A DNA stretch of 64,000 nt from Halolamina rubra (GCF_000739555.1 NZ_BBJN01000011.1:1-64000); one strand, 5' to 3'; positions 33,976 through 43,397 are shown, counted from the first letter of the stretch. Translations and numbers: made by a program. The notes: a model not told the origin generated them from the letters alone.

Positions 33976-34985
33976 CACTCGGCCTCGATCGGTTCGCCAC
34001 AGAGCGCGGCGAACTTCTCGGCGGCGTCGCCGTCGTCGATGGCCGCTGCGGCCCGGTCGACGCCGTCGCGGAGGGTGTCGGCGAGCCCGGCGACGTAGAT
34101 CGCGGCGCCGGCGTTGGCGAGGATCACGTCCCGTTTCGGCCCGGTCACGTCGCCGCCGACGATCCCGCGGAGGTCCGCGGCGTTCTCCCGGGGGGTGCCG
34201 CCCGCGATGGCGTCGACGGGCGCGCTGTCGAGCCCGAGGTCTTCGGGCGTGATCGTGTACTCGGTCACGTCCTCGCCCTCGACCTCCGCGACCGTGGTGG
34301 GGCCGTGGAGCGCGATCTCGTCCATCCCGTCGCCGTGCACGACGAGCGCGTGCTCGACGGGCATGTGGGTCAGCGCCTCGGCGATCAGCGGCACCAGCTC
34401 CTCGCTGTACACGCCGAGCACCTGTGCGTCGGCGCCCGCGGGGTTGGTCAGCGGCCCGAGCACGTTGAAGATCGTCCGCATCCCGAGCTCCTTGCGCGGG
34501 CCGATGACGGCCTTCATCGCGGGGTGGAACACGGGCGCGAGCATGAAGCCGATGTCGTCGCGCTCGATCGCGTTCTCGACCGCCGGCGGCTCGGCCTCCA
34601 CGTCGGCGCCGGCGACCTCGAGCACGTCGGCGCTCCCGGAGGAGGAGGAGACCGAGTAGTTGCCGTGTTTGGCGACGGCGACGCCCGCGCCGGCGGCGAC
34701 GATGGCGCTGGTCGTCGAGACGTTGATCGTGCTGTAGTCGTCGCCGCCGGTGCCGCAGGTGTCGACCAGCGGGCCGCCCTCGGGATCGATCGTGCGCGCG
34801 GCGTCGCGCATCCCCTGGGCGAAGCCGGCGATCTCGGCCTCGGTCTCGCCTTTGGCCCGGAGCGCGGCCAGCAGCGCGCCGATCTGTGCCTCCGTCGCCT
34901 CCTCGAAGACCAGCGTCGCGGCCTCGCGGGCCTCGTCGACGGTCAGGTCCTCGCCCTCTGTCACGCGTTCGATGAGTTCCTGCAT
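33975..34985 (-). CDS. trpD: Anthranilate phosphoribosyltransferase
   Basis: Transfers phosphoribose from PRPP to anthranilate. 336 residues from MQELIERVTEGEDLT; signature motifs are DTCGTGGDDYSTINVSTTSA (PRPP-binding loop), VAKHGNYSVSSSSGSADVLE, and FNVLGPLTNPAGA. The ATG at 34985 is chosen because homologues start here; an in-frame ATG at 35027 would lie in the promoter. It heads the trpDFEG operon; ACTATACAC around 35013-35021 on the minus strand is the likely TATA box, flanked by TGTAC/GTACA elements that could bind a regulator. Confidence 0.95.
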   Translation of the reverse strand: MQELIERVTEGEDLTVDEAREAATLVFEEATEAQIGALLAALRAKGETEAEIAGFAQGMRDAARTIDPEGGPLVDTCGTGGDDYSTINVSTTSAIVAAGAGVAVAKHGNYSVSSSSGSADVLEVAGADVEAEPPAVENAIERDDIGFMLAPVFHPAMKAVIGPRKELGMRTIFNVLGPLTNPAGADAQVLGVYSEELVPLIAEALTHMPVEHALVVHGDGMDEIALHGPTTVAEVEGEDVTEYTITPEDLGLDSAPVDAIAGGTPRENAADLRGIVGGDVTGPKRDVILANAGAAIYVAGLADTLRDGVDRAAAAIDDGDAAEKFAALCGEPIEAE

Positions 34986-35158
34986 GGGTGGGGGTCCGAA
35001 TGTACGGATCGGGTGTATAGTGTACAACTTTGTTCATCGACTTAAGCCTGTCGCGAGCCGCTGGTCGGCGAGCGCGACGCTGAACCACCTGCCGGAGCCG
35101 ACTTTCGAAAGCTTCAACTAAGGCCGCGGGGTATCTGGGAGTGCGAAGTAAGCCCGGT

Positions 35159-35233
35159 CGGTTGGTAGTCTAGTCCGGTTATGACACCTCCTTGACATGG
35201 AGGAGGCCGGCGGTTCAAATCCGCCCCAACCCA
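35159..35233 (+). tRNA. tRNA-Val (GAC anticodon), first base pair C-C
   Basis: The anticodon stem CCTCC/GGAGG closes loop TTGACAT with anticodon GAC; the T-arm is GGCGG-TTCAAAT-CCGCC and the long variable/D-arm matches archaeal tRNA-Val. Six acceptor pairs (GGTTGG/CCAACC) form, but the base in position 1 is C opposite C72, where a G is expected. Discriminator A. Confidence 0.88.
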
Positions 35234-35358
35234 CTTTCTGATTCCTCGCAACGACGAGCGGCAGCGAGGAGTCCGTGGAATCGAAAGTGGTCGCGAAGGA
35301 TTTGAACCCAGAGGACGAGCGCAGCGAGTCCTTGTGGTTCAGAATCCGCCCCAACCCA
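35218..35358. repeat. Direct repeat of the tRNA-Val 3' end (16 bp core, 125 bp apart)
   Basis: AATCCGCCCCAACCCA occurs at 35218-35233 (inside tRNA-Val) and again at 35343-35358, each preceded by a GGTTCA-like T-arm and followed by TTCTGA and a related GCAACGACGAG stretch. This is the pattern of an attachment-site duplication or of a local tandem duplication. A reverse-oriented T-arm-like GGATTTGAACC lies between them at 35298-35308. Confidence 0.7.
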
Positions 35359-35455
35359 TCTTCTGACGGCGCAACGACGAGGAGCGTAGCGACGAGTCCG
35401 CGCCGTCGAAGTGGTCACGACGATCCAGCGTGGCGGCCTGACGACCACCCCGGAG

Positions 35456-35460
35456 TTTAT
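35456..35460 (+). promoter_or_regulatory. TATA box of the APC permease gene
   Basis: TTTAT is centred about 28 bp before the ATG at 35486. This supports that ATG rather than the in-frame ATG codon farther upstream at 35411. Confidence 0.5.
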
Positions 35461-35485
35461 CCGACTGTTGAAACAATCGGCCCGT

Positions 35486-36916
35486 ATGGGCGACCAGCCT
35501 GTCGACGTCGAGCGGGCGGGCGAGAACGTCGCCGGTGAGACACCCGTCACGGAGCCGGACGCCGTCACCGACGACACGACTGTCCACGACGACGACGTCG
35601 AACTCGAGCGGACCATCGGGCTGGTCGGCGGACTGGCGATCGGGATCGGGACCATGATCGGTGCGGGGATCTTCGTCTTCCCGGGTCTGGCGGCCGACAA
35701 CGCCGGGCTCGCGGCGACGCTCTCGTTCGCGATCGGCGGACTGATCGCGTTGCTCGTGGCGCTGCCGACCTCCGAGCTCGCGACGGCGATGCCCCGAAGC
35801 GGCGGCGGCTACTACTTCATCTCCCGGGGGATGGGGACGGCGTACGGCGCGATCGTCGGCCTCGGGCTGTGGCTGGGGCTGATGTTCGCCTCCGCGTTCT
35901 ACCTGGTCGGACTCGGTCACTACGCGAGCGCCGTGTTCGCCGAACTCGGGATCGGGCTCCCGTTCAGTCCCGTCGTCGGGATCGGCCTGCTGTTCGGCGT
36001 CACGCTCACGGCGCTGAGTATCGGCGGGACGGAGAACACGGCGAAGATTCAGAACGTGGTGGTGGGCGTGCTGCTCGTGGTGCTCACCGTCTTCCTCTCG
36101 TACGGTATCCTCGACGCGGTGGGCGTGTTCGGTGGCGGAACCGTCCCGGAGCAGTTCTTCTCCAGGGGGTACTTCCCGGTACTGACGACGGCGGCGCTCG
36201 TGTTCACGTCGTACCTGGGGTTCGCCCAGGTGGCGACCGTCGCGGGCGAGATCAAGCAGCCGGGTCGGAACCTCCCGCTGGCGATGGTCGGCTCGGTGCT
36301 GATCGTCACCGTGTTCTACGTCGTGACGATCTTCGTGGCGACCAGCGCGTTCGGCGCGGACCGGCTGGGGGAGTTCGGGGAGACGGCCATGGTCGAGGTC
36401 GCCCGCGAGTTCCTCGGGCTGCCGGGGGCGATCGCGATCCTGGGCGCCGGGCTGTTGGCGACGTTCTCGAGCGCGAACGCGTCGATCCTCAGCGCCTCGC
36501 GGGCGGTGTACGCGCTGAGCCGCGACGCCCTGCTCCCGCGGAAAGCGAGCGCGGTCAACCTCCGGTACGGCACGCCCCACGTCGCGTTGCTCGCCGCCGG
36601 GGGACCGATCCTCGTCCTCGTCGCGACCGGGAAGGTCGAACTGCTCGCGGAGGTCGCCTCGTTCCTCCACCTGGTCATGTACGGGCTGATCTGCGTCGCC
36701 CTGATCGTGTTGCGACGACGGGACCCCGAGTGGTACACGCCCAGCTACCGCGTGCCGGGCTATCCGGTGGTTCCGGTCGCGGGCGCGCTGGCCAGCTTCG
36801 GACTGATCGCCTTCATGCAGCTCGAGTCGATCGGGATCGGCACCGTGGTGATGATCGCCTCGTACCTCTGGTACCGTTATTACGCTGGGGACGTCACCCT
36901 CAAGGGAGACATCTGA
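35486..36916 (+). CDS. Amino acid permease, APC superfamily
   Basis: A 476-residue transporter with about 12 helices. The APC substrate motif in TM1 is [19 protein letters not shown], the TM6 region has [27 protein letters not shown], and [20 protein letters not shown] is TM8. It imports or exchanges amino acids; the substrate is unknown. A 45-residue acidic N-terminal tail precedes TM1. It lies 2 bp before a UspA gene, a pairing frequent in halophilic APC transporters where the Usp protein may be regulatory. Confidence 0.92.
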   Translation: MGDQPVDVERAGENVAGETPVTEPDAVTDDTTVHDDDVELERTIGLVGGLAIGIGTMIGAGIFVFPGLAADNAGLAATLSFAIGGLIALLVALPTSELATAMPRSGGGYYFISRGMGTAYGAIVGLGLWLGLMFASAFYLVGLGHYASAVFAELGIGLPFSPVVGIGLLFGVTLTALSIGGTENTAKIQNVVVGVLLVVLTVFLSYGILDAVGVFGGGTVPEQFFSRGYFPVLTTAALVFTSYLGFAQVATVAGEIKQPGRNLPLAMVGSVLIVTVFYVVTIFVATSAFGADRLGEFGETAMVEVAREFLGLPGAIAILGAGLLATFSSANASILSASRAVYALSRDALLPRKASAVNLRYGTPHVALLAAGGPILVLVATGKVELLAEVASFLHLVMYGLICVALIVLRRRDPEWYTPSYRVPGYPVVPVAGALASFGLIAFMQLESIGIGTVVMIASYLWYRYYAGDVTLKGDI

Positions 36917-36918
36917 TC

Positions 36919-37650
36919 ATGACGGACCGACCCACGATACTCGTCCCGATCCGCGTGCTCGAAGGGGAGTCCGTCCCGGAGGGCGTCCCCGAGCTCCTCG
37001 CGCACGCCCACGTCGTCCTCCTGGGCTACCACGTCATCCCGGAGCAGACGGCGCCGGGACAGGCCCAGATGCAGTTCGAGGACCGCGCCACGGACCGGCT
37101 CGACGAGTACGAGCGGATGTTCGAGGAGGCGGGGGCGACCGTCGAGCGGCGGCTCGTGTTCACCCACGACGGCCAGAAGACGATCGACCGGATGACGACC
37201 GAACACGACACTCTGGCGGCGCTCGTCCCGAACGCGACCGGCCCGGTCGAGAACGTGCTCGTCGCCGTCCGTGGCGCCGTGGGGATCGACCGCCTCGCCC
37301 GTGTCGTCGCGGGGCTGTTCAAGCGGACCGACGCGACGGTGACGCTGTACCACGTCGCCGACCCGGACGAGACGGACGAGGACGTCGAGACACTCATGAA
37401 CGGGCTGCTGAACCGACTGGAGAGCCTGGGGATGGACGCCGCGACGATCGAGACGCGCATCGAGCGCGATCAGGGGCCCCTCGACGCGATCGTCGACGCG
37501 GCCGACGCGTTCGACGTCGTCGTCATGGGCGAGTCCGACCCCTCCCTGGCGACGTTCGTGTTCGGGATGCCGGCCGACCAGGTCGCCGACCGGTTCCTCG
37601 GCCCCGTCCTGGTGGTGCAGCGCGAACCGGCCGCAGAGCCGGACGAATAG
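36919..37650 (+). CDS. Universal stress protein (UspA)-like protein
   Basis: A 243-residue protein of two degenerate Usp domains. The first half begins PTILVPIRVLEGESVPEGVPELL and the second has NVLVAVRGAVGIDRLARVV and FDVVVMGESDPSLATFVFGMPADQVADRFLGPVLVVQRE, close to the ATP-binding G-x2-G-x9-G-S/T region. It starts 2 bp after the permease stop and likely regulates that transporter. No membrane segment. Confidence 0.85.
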   Translation: MTDRPTILVPIRVLEGESVPEGVPELLAHAHVVLLGYHVIPEQTAPGQAQMQFEDRATDRLDEYERMFEEAGATVERRLVFTHDGQKTIDRMTTEHDTLAALVPNATGPVENVLVAVRGAVGIDRLARVVAGLFKRTDATVTLYHVADPDETDEDVETLMNGLLNRLESLGMDAATIETRIERDQGPLDAIVDAADAFDVVVMGESDPSLATFVFGMPADQVADRFLGPVLVVQREPAAEPDE

Positions 37651-37668
37651 CCGTCGCCTCGGCGACGG
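37651..37668 (+). terminator. Hairpin directly after the UspA stop
   Basis: CCGTCGCC and GGCGACGG are exact reverse complements separated by TC (7-bp stem with CTCG loop), beginning at the first base after the TAG. A strong 3'-end structure for the permease-UspA operon. Confidence 0.55.
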
Positions 37669-37764
37669 GGCGCGGTCGCGCCGGTGCTCGTCGGGCGGGA
37701 CCGCTGGGGGTAGGCGGCTGTGTACCGTGGAAGCTTTACCCGCGCCCCCGCTCCGTATCCAGTA

Positions 37765-39396
37765 ATGCAGGGCGAGGACTCCGCGACCGATCGGCGCACG
37801 TTCCTCTCGGCGGTCGGCGGCGCGGCCGCGGCGGCGATGGCGGGCTGTACCGGCGACGGGACGCCGACCGAGAGCGCGTCGACGACGGTGCCCCCGAGCA
37901 GTTCGACCGACGTATCGACGCCCGAGGGCGGCCCCCAGCCGGGCGGCACGCTCCGCGTCGGCTTCGAGTCCGAACTCACGGGGCTGGACCCTCACCGAAC
38001 CGAGAGCGTCGTCTCGTGGGTCGTCGTGTTCAACGTCTGCGAGACGCTGATCAGCTTCGAGGACGGCGCGCCGGCCGGCCGGCTGGCGACCGACTGGGAG
38101 ATCGGCGACGACGGCCGAACCTACACGTTCACGCTGACCGAGGACGCCCGCTTCCACCCACCGGTCGATCGCGGGATGACCGCCGAGGACGTGGTGTACT
38201 CCTTCGAGCGCATGAACCAGGACGGCGCGATGGGCTCGGACCTCGCCGCCGTCGAGCGCGTCGAGGCGACCGGCGAGTACGAGGTCACGTTCACGCTCGC
38301 GGAGACGTTCGCCCCGTTCTTCAACTTCCTCGGCCGGGTCCCGTGGGTAATCGTCCCCGAGGAGGCCGTCGAGGAGCAGGGCGGCGAGCTCGGCGACTTC
38401 CAGGAGCCCGTCGGGACGGGTCCGTTCCAGTTCGACGAGTACGAACCCGGCGACCAGCTCACGCTGACGGCGTTCGACGAGTACCGCGCCGACGACACCC
38501 CGCTGCTCGACGCCGTCGAGATCACGCCGATCCCGGACGCCGACTCCCGCGTGGCCGCGCTCCGCGGCGGCGACGTGGACATGGTCCGCGGCGTCTCCGG
38601 CAGCGACGCCGAGACGCTGCGGGAGGACGCGGAGACGAAGCTCTCCCGCCAGCGCGGCACCCAGTGGGGCCAGCTCCACATCAACTGCAGCGAGCCGCCG
38701 TGGGACGAGCCCGCGGTCCGGCGCGCCGTCGCCCACGCGATGGACCGGGGCGCCATCGTCGAGGCCGCCGTCTCGGGCTACGGCCAGGCCGCCTGGCAGC
38801 CGTACGCCGAGGAGAGCGTCTGGCACTACGACCTCGGCGACAGCCGGCGCACCCACGACCCCGAGCGCGCCCGGCAGATCCTCGACGACGCCGGCAACCC
38901 CCTGGAGGGCGAGACGCTGACGATCAAGACCAACACGCGCTACGGGCTGATGGAGACCACCGCGGAGCTGCTGGTCGCCCAGCTCGCCCAGGCCGGCATC
39001 GACGCCGAGACCGAGACGCTCGAGTGGGGCACCCAGCTCTCGGACTTCCTCGGCGGCAACTTCGGCGCGATGGCGTTCTCGGTGCCGTTCAAGATCGACC
39101 CCGACCGCCACTACTACGGGTTCGTCCACCCCGAGGGGACGCAGTTCAGCCACTACGGCGAGGACCAGCCCGACGCCGAGCGCATGTACGAGCTCCTCGA
39201 GCGGGGGCGCAGCGAGACCGACCAGGACGCCCGCGTCGAGATCTACGCCGAGTTCGAGAAACTGGTCAACGAGCACTGCCCGTGGATCTCGGTCGCGCGC
39301 GCCGACGGGCTCGCGGGGCTGCGGACGGACGTGTACGGCGTGCAGCCGTGGCTGCTCCCCTACACGCGGTTCTGGACGATCTGGACGGAGGACTGA
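37765..39396 (+). CDS. dppA: Peptide/nickel-type ABC transporter, substrate-binding lipoprotein
   Basis: A 543-residue family 5 extracellular solute-binding protein. The N-terminus shows a Tat-type signal with lipobox: DRRTFLSAVGG, a short Ala-rich stretch, then AMAGC, so it is exported folded and lipid-anchored outside the cell. SBP_bac_5 features follow: GGTLRVGFESELTGLDPHRT, LATDWEIGDDGRTYTFTL, and the C-terminal LVNEHCPWISVARADGLAGL. Substrate is probably di- or oligopeptides. It heads the dppABCDF operon; AGCTTTACC lies at about -30. Confidence 0.93.
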   Translation: MQGEDSATDRRTFLSAVGGAAAAAMAGCTGDGTPTESASTTVPPSSSTDVSTPEGGPQPGGTLRVGFESELTGLDPHRTESVVSWVVVFNVCETLISFEDGAPAGRLATDWEIGDDGRTYTFTLTEDARFHPPVDRGMTAEDVVYSFERMNQDGAMGSDLAAVERVEATGEYEVTFTLAETFAPFFNFLGRVPWVIVPEEAVEEQGGELGDFQEPVGTGPFQFDEYEPGDQLTLTAFDEYRADDTPLLDAVEITPIPDADSRVAALRGGDVDMVRGVSGSDAETLREDAETKLSRQRGTQWGQLHINCSEPPWDEPAVRRAVAHAMDRGAIVEAAVSGYGQAAWQPYAEESVWHYDLGDSRRTHDPERARQILDDAGNPLEGETLTIKTNTRYGLMETTAELLVAQLAQAGIDAETETLEWGTQLSDFLGGNFGAMAFSVPFKIDPDRHYYGFVHPEGTQFSHYGEDQPDAERMYELLERGRSETDQDARVEIYAEFEKLVNEHCPWISVARADGLAGLRTDVYGVQPWLLPYTRFWTIWTED

Positions 39397-39406
39397 GCAC
39401 GCACGG

Positions 39407-40363
39407 ATGGTCTCACGGCTCCAGGCGTTCCTCCTCCGGCGGCTGCTTTGGGCGCTGCCGGTGCTGGCGCTGGTCTCGGTCGCGATATTCGGGCTGATCA
39501 GGCTCGTCCCCGGCGATCCCGCGATCGTGATGCTCGGCGCCGACGCCCCGCCGGAGCAGCTGGCGGCGGTGCGCGCGGAGCTCGGGCTGGACGAGCCCCT
39601 CCCCGTGCAGTACGTCGACTACGTCGGCGACGCCGTCCGGGGCGATCTCGGCCACTCCTACGTCGACGACCGCGCGGTGAGCGCGGCGATCGCCTCGCGG
39701 CTCCCGACGACGCTGTTTCTAACGCTCGCGGGGTTTCTGGTCTCGCTCTCGATCGCGATCCCCGCCGGCCTGCTGAGCGCGACCAACCGCGGCGAGTGGC
39801 TCGACGGCGTCGGCCTCGGCTTCGGCCTGCTGGGCGTCTCGATCCCGAACTTCTGGCTCGGCGTCGTGCTGCTCCTGCTGTTCGGCGTCCGGCTCGACTG
39901 GCTCCCCGTCGCGGGCTACGTCTCGCCGCTCGCCGACCCCGTCGAGGGGGTGCGCTACCTGCTCCTGCCGGGGATCACGCTCGGCACCGCGATGGCCGCC
40001 GTCGTCACCCGGATGCTGCGCTCGGAGCTGCTGGAGGAGCTGCGCCGGGAGTACCTCGACGCCGTCCGGATGAAGGGCGTCGGCGAGCTGGGGGTGCTGA
40101 CCCACGCGACGAAGAACGCGTTCATCCCCGTCGTCACCGTGATCGGGATGCAGTTCGGCTACCTGCTCGGCGGGTCGATCGTCGTCGAGACGGTGTTCTC
40201 GATCCCCGGGATGGGCCGGCTGCTGATCGACGCGATCGGGAGCCGCGACTACATCATGCTCCAGGGCGTCGTGCTCGTCTACACGACCTTTTTCGTCGCG
40301 GTGAACATCGTCGTCGACGGCGCGTACTTCTACCTGAACCCGAAGCTGGGGGGTGAGCGATGA
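39407..40363 (+). CDS. dppB: Peptide ABC transporter permease DppB
   Basis: A 318-residue inner permease with six helices. It has FGLIRLVPGDPAIVMLGADAPPEQL at the N-terminus and the coupling EAA motif AVRMKGVGELGVLTHATKNAFIPVVTVIG, the contact point with the ATPases, as in DppB/OppB. The stop overlaps dppC by 4 bp (ATGA). Confidence 0.94.
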   Translation: MVSRLQAFLLRRLLWALPVLALVSVAIFGLIRLVPGDPAIVMLGADAPPEQLAAVRAELGLDEPLPVQYVDYVGDAVRGDLGHSYVDDRAVSAAIASRLPTTLFLTLAGFLVSLSIAIPAGLLSATNRGEWLDGVGLGFGLLGVSIPNFWLGVVLLLLFGVRLDWLPVAGYVSPLADPVEGVRYLLLPGITLGTAMAAVVTRMLRSELLEELRREYLDAVRMKGVGELGVLTHATKNAFIPVVTVIGMQFGYLLGGSIVVETVFSIPGMGRLLIDAIGSRDYIMLQGVVLVYTTFFVAVNIVVDGAYFYLNPKLGGER

Positions 40364-41276
40364 GCGACGCGACCGAGTCGGACGCAGACGAGGGAAAAAA
40401 GCGATCCGCGCGGCCGCAGTCGCCGCTGGCCCGCCGCGCCCGGGCGTTCGCGCGCCGGTTCCGCCGGAACCGCCTCGCGATGGGCGGGCTCGTCGTCACT
40501 GGCGGGTTCGTCCTGCTCGCGCTGCTGGCGCCGATCCTGGCGCCGTACGACCCCGCGGCCGTCGACGTGCCCGCGCGCCTGCAGGGGCCCAGCCTCGCCC
40601 ACCCGTTCGGCACCGACCGCTACGGCCGGGACCTGTTCTCACGGGTGCTGTACGGCGCCCGGATCGCGCTCCAGGTCGCCGTTGCGACCCCCCTCGTCGC
40701 GGGCGCGTCGGCGTCCCGATCGGGCTGGTCGCGGGCTACGTCGGCGGCCGCGTCGACGACGCGCTGATGCGCCTGATGGACTCGATCTTCGCGTTCCCGG
40801 CGATCCTGCTCGGCCTCACCCTCGTCGCGGTGTTCGGCCAGTCGCTGACGAACATCGTCGCCGCGCTCGGGATCGTCTACATCCCGCAGTTCGCCCGCGT
40901 CACCCGCGGGAGCGCGGTGTCGGTCGTCGAGGAGGAGCACGTCCGGGTCGCGCGCTCGCTCGGCGCCTCCCACGCCCGGATCGTGCTCGTCCACGTGCTG
41001 CCGTTCTGCCTCTCGGCGATCCTCGTGCAGGCGACCGTCACTGCAGCGCTGGCGATCGTGCTCGAGTCCTCGCTCTCCTTCCTCGGCGTCGGCGTCCCCT
41101 CGCCCACGCCCTCCTGGGGGTCGATCCTCCGGGTCGGCAAGGGGTACGTCGACAGCGGCGAGTGGTGGTACAGCGTGTTCCCGGGCGTGGCGATCGTCGT
41201 CGCCGTCCTCGGGTTCAACCTGCTCGGTGACGGCCTGCGCGACGTGCTCGACCCCCGGACCGACCCCAACAGGTGA
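40360..41276 (+). pseudogene. dppC: Peptide ABC transporter permease DppC, apparent 1-nt frameshift
   Basis: Second permease of the dpp system. Frame 1 from the ATG at 40360 encodes the N-terminal part up to IALQVAVATPLVAG; the expected continuation VGVPIGLVAGYVGGRVDDALMRLMD is one base out of frame, so one nucleotide is missing near 40701-40710, within GGGCGCGTCGGC. After it, VARSLGASHARIVLVHVLP (EAA loop) and SFLGVGVPSPTPSWGSILR are intact to the stop at 41276. All neighbours are intact and tightly overlapped, so this could be a sequencing indel. Confidence 0.88.
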
Positions 41277-41282
41277 TCCACG

Positions 41283-42341
41283 ATGACTGACACACCCCTC
41301 CTTCAGGTCGAGAACCTCCGCGCCCAGTTCGGCCGCCGCGACCCACTCGTCGCCGTCGACGGGATCAGCTACGACCTCCGCGCGGGCGAGACGCTAGGGA
41401 TCGTCGGCGAGTCCGGCGCGGGCAAGTCGGTCTCCGTGCGCTCGCTGGTCGGGCTGATCGACGACGGCGAGGTGACCGGCTCCGTCGAGTGGCGCGGCGA
41501 GGAGCTCGTCGGCGCCCCCACCCGGGAGCTCCGTGCGGTCCGCGGCTCGGGGATCGCCATGGTGTTCCAGAACGCCGAGGCCGCGTTCGACCCCATCGAG
41601 CCCGTCGGGGCACAGATCGTCGAGGCGATCCGGGCGAGCCGCGACCTCCCCAAGGGGGCGGCCCGCGCCGAGGCGGTCGACCTCCTCGAGGAGGTCGGCA
41701 TCGGCGACCCCGCGGGGCGGTTCGGCGACTACCCCCACGAGTACTCCGGCGGGATGGCCCAGCGCGCGGGGATCGCGATGGCGCTGGCCGGCGAGCCCGA
41801 CCTGCTGATCGCCGACGAGCCGACGACAGGGCTGGACGTGAGCGTGCAGGCCGGCATCGTCGACCTGTTCCGCGACCTCGTCGCCGAGCGCGACATGTCG
41901 CTGCTGCTGATCAGCCACAATCTCGGCGTCGTCTCCCAGCTCTGTGAGCGCATCATGGTGATGTACGCCGGCCGGATCGTCGAGCGCGGCAGCCGGGAAC
42001 AGCTGCTCGGCTCGCCGCGACACCCCTACACGGGGGCGTTCCTCCGGAGCGTCCCCGACGTGGACGTGCGGCAGGAGCTCGAACCGATCGAGGGGGCGCC
42101 GCCGAGCCTCGACGACCCGCCCGCAGGCTGTCGGTTCCACCCGCGCTGCCCCGCGGCGGAGGCCGGCCTCTGCGACGTCGACGCGCCGCCGACGGTCGGC
42201 TTCGACGACGGGGACGACCCCGAGCGCCACGAGGCCACCTGCCACGGCTACACCGACGCCCACCCCGGCGGCGACGCGTTCGACCGCGAAGCCGTCGAGT
42301 GGATCGAGCCGGCCGAGGACCCGGAGCGGGGTGAGCGATGA
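41283..42341 (+). CDS. dppD: Peptide ABC transporter ATP-binding protein DppD
   Basis: A 352-residue ATPase. Walker A GESGAGKSVSVRSLVG, Q-loop FQNAEAAFDPIEPV, signature YSGGMAQRAGIAMALA, Walker B LLIADEPTTGLD and H-loop LLISHNLGVV are all present, with a C-terminal oligopeptide-binding extension (CRFHPRCPAAEAGLCD, Cys-containing). It energises uptake of peptides through DppBC and overlaps dppF by 4 bp. Confidence 0.94.
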   Translation: MTDTPLLQVENLRAQFGRRDPLVAVDGISYDLRAGETLGIVGESGAGKSVSVRSLVGLIDDGEVTGSVEWRGEELVGAPTRELRAVRGSGIAMVFQNAEAAFDPIEPVGAQIVEAIRASRDLPKGAARAEAVDLLEEVGIGDPAGRFGDYPHEYSGGMAQRAGIAMALAGEPDLLIADEPTTGLDVSVQAGIVDLFRDLVAERDMSLLLISHNLGVVSQLCERIMVMYAGRIVERGSREQLLGSPRHPYTGAFLRSVPDVDVRQELEPIEGAPPSLDDPPAGCRFHPRCPAAEAGLCDVDAPPTVGFDDGDDPERHEATCHGYTDAHPGGDAFDREAVEWIEPAEDPERGER

Positions 42342-43363
42342 GCGACCCGCTGCTCTCGGTGCGGGGGCTGAAGCGCCACTACCCGGTCCGCTCGGGGATC
42401 CTCAAGCGGAAGACGGGCGCGGTCCGGGCGGTCGACGGCGTGAGCTTCGACCTCGCGGCCGGCGAGACCCTCGCCGTCGTCGGCGAGTCCGGCTGTGGGA
42501 AGTCGACGCTCGCGGAGACGGTGATCGGCCTCGACGAACCCACCGCCGGCGAGGTGACGTTCGACGGCGAGACGGTCTCCGACGGCGTCGACAAGGCGTT
42601 CCGCCGGCGGGTGCAGATGGTGTTCCAGGACCCGTTCTCGACGCTGAACGAGCGCATGACCGTCGGCCGGATCGTCGCCGAGCCGCTGGCGATCCACGGT
42701 CAGCGCGAGGACGACCGGGCGGCGTACGTCCGGGAGCTGCTCGAAACGGTCGGGCTCGACCCGGCGGACCACTACGACGCGTTCCCGCACGAACTCTCCG
42801 GCGGCCAGCGCCAGCGCGTGGGCATCGCGCGGGCGCTCGCGCTCGAGCCCGACCTCCTCGTGCTCGACGAACCCGTCTCCGCGCTGGACGTGAGCGTCCG
42901 TGCGGGGATCCTGGAGCTGCTCCGGGAGCTGCAGGCCGAGCGCGGCCTCACCTACCTGCTCATCAGCCACGACGTGAGCGTCGTCCGGCAGGTCGCCGAC
43001 CGCGTCGCGGTGATGTACCTCGGCGAGTTCGTCGAGCTCGGCGCCCTCGGCGACGTGCTCGACGAGCCGGCCCACCCCTACACCGAGGCGCTGCTGTCGA
43101 GCGTGCCGCGAGTGCGTGCCGAGCCCGACCCGGACGAACGGATCCGGCTCCCGGGCTCGCCGCCGGACCCCGCCGACCCGCCGGCTGGCTGTCGCTTCCA
43201 CCCGCGCTGTCACCTCCGGGACCGGCTCGACGACGACGCGGCGGCGCGCTGTGTCGCCGAGGCCCCCGAACTCACCGAGCGCGAGGACGGCGGGGAGCCC
43301 CGACCCGACGCCGACGACGGGCGAACGGTCGCCTGTCACTTCCGGCCGGGGGACGGGGAATAA
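42338..43363 (+). CDS. dppF: Peptide ABC transporter ATP-binding protein DppF
   Basis: A 341-residue second ATPase of the transporter. Walker A GESGCGKSTLAETVIG, Q-loop FQDPFSTLNERMTV, signature LSGGQRQRVGIARALA, Walker B LLVLDEPVSALD and YLLISHDVSVVRQ. C-terminal extension CRFHPRCHLRDRL carries two Cys like DppD. It ends the dpp operon; the metE pair follows after 57 bp with its own TATA. Confidence 0.94.
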   Translation: MSDPLLSVRGLKRHYPVRSGILKRKTGAVRAVDGVSFDLAAGETLAVVGESGCGKSTLAETVIGLDEPTAGEVTFDGETVSDGVDKAFRRRVQMVFQDPFSTLNERMTVGRIVAEPLAIHGQREDDRAAYVRELLETVGLDPADHYDAFPHELSGGQRQRVGIARALALEPDLLVLDEPVSALDVSVRAGILELLRELQAERGLTYLLISHDVSVVRQVADRVAVMYLGEFVELGALGDVLDEPAHPYTEALLSSVPRVRAEPDPDERIRLPGSPPDPADPPAGCRFHPRCHLRDRLDDDAAARCVAEAPELTEREDGGEPRPDADDGRTVACHFRPGDGE

Positions 43364-43387
43364 CCAGAGAGCATCTTCACGAGTAGT

Positions 43388-43397
43388 AATTATTAAG
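43388..43397 (+). promoter_or_regulatory. TATA box of the metE-like pair
   Basis: AATTATTAAG is an AT-rich element centred about 28 bp before the ATG at 43421, in otherwise GC-rich DNA; leaderless spacing. It separates the methionine genes from the dpp operon. Confidence 0.55.

Noticed and set aside
35118-35354. A 78-residue minus-strand ORF over tRNA-Val.
   Set aside because: It is made of tRNA and repeat sequence and is a classic false gene call.
36880-39276. A 798-residue minus-strand frame opposite uspA and dppA.
   Set aside because: Genes on the plus strand are unmistakable; this is a third-position GC shadow.
40360-41276. Programmed frameshifting in dppC (or trpE).
   Set aside because: No slippery heptamer with a following pseudoknot is evident at the slip points; a simple indel fits better.
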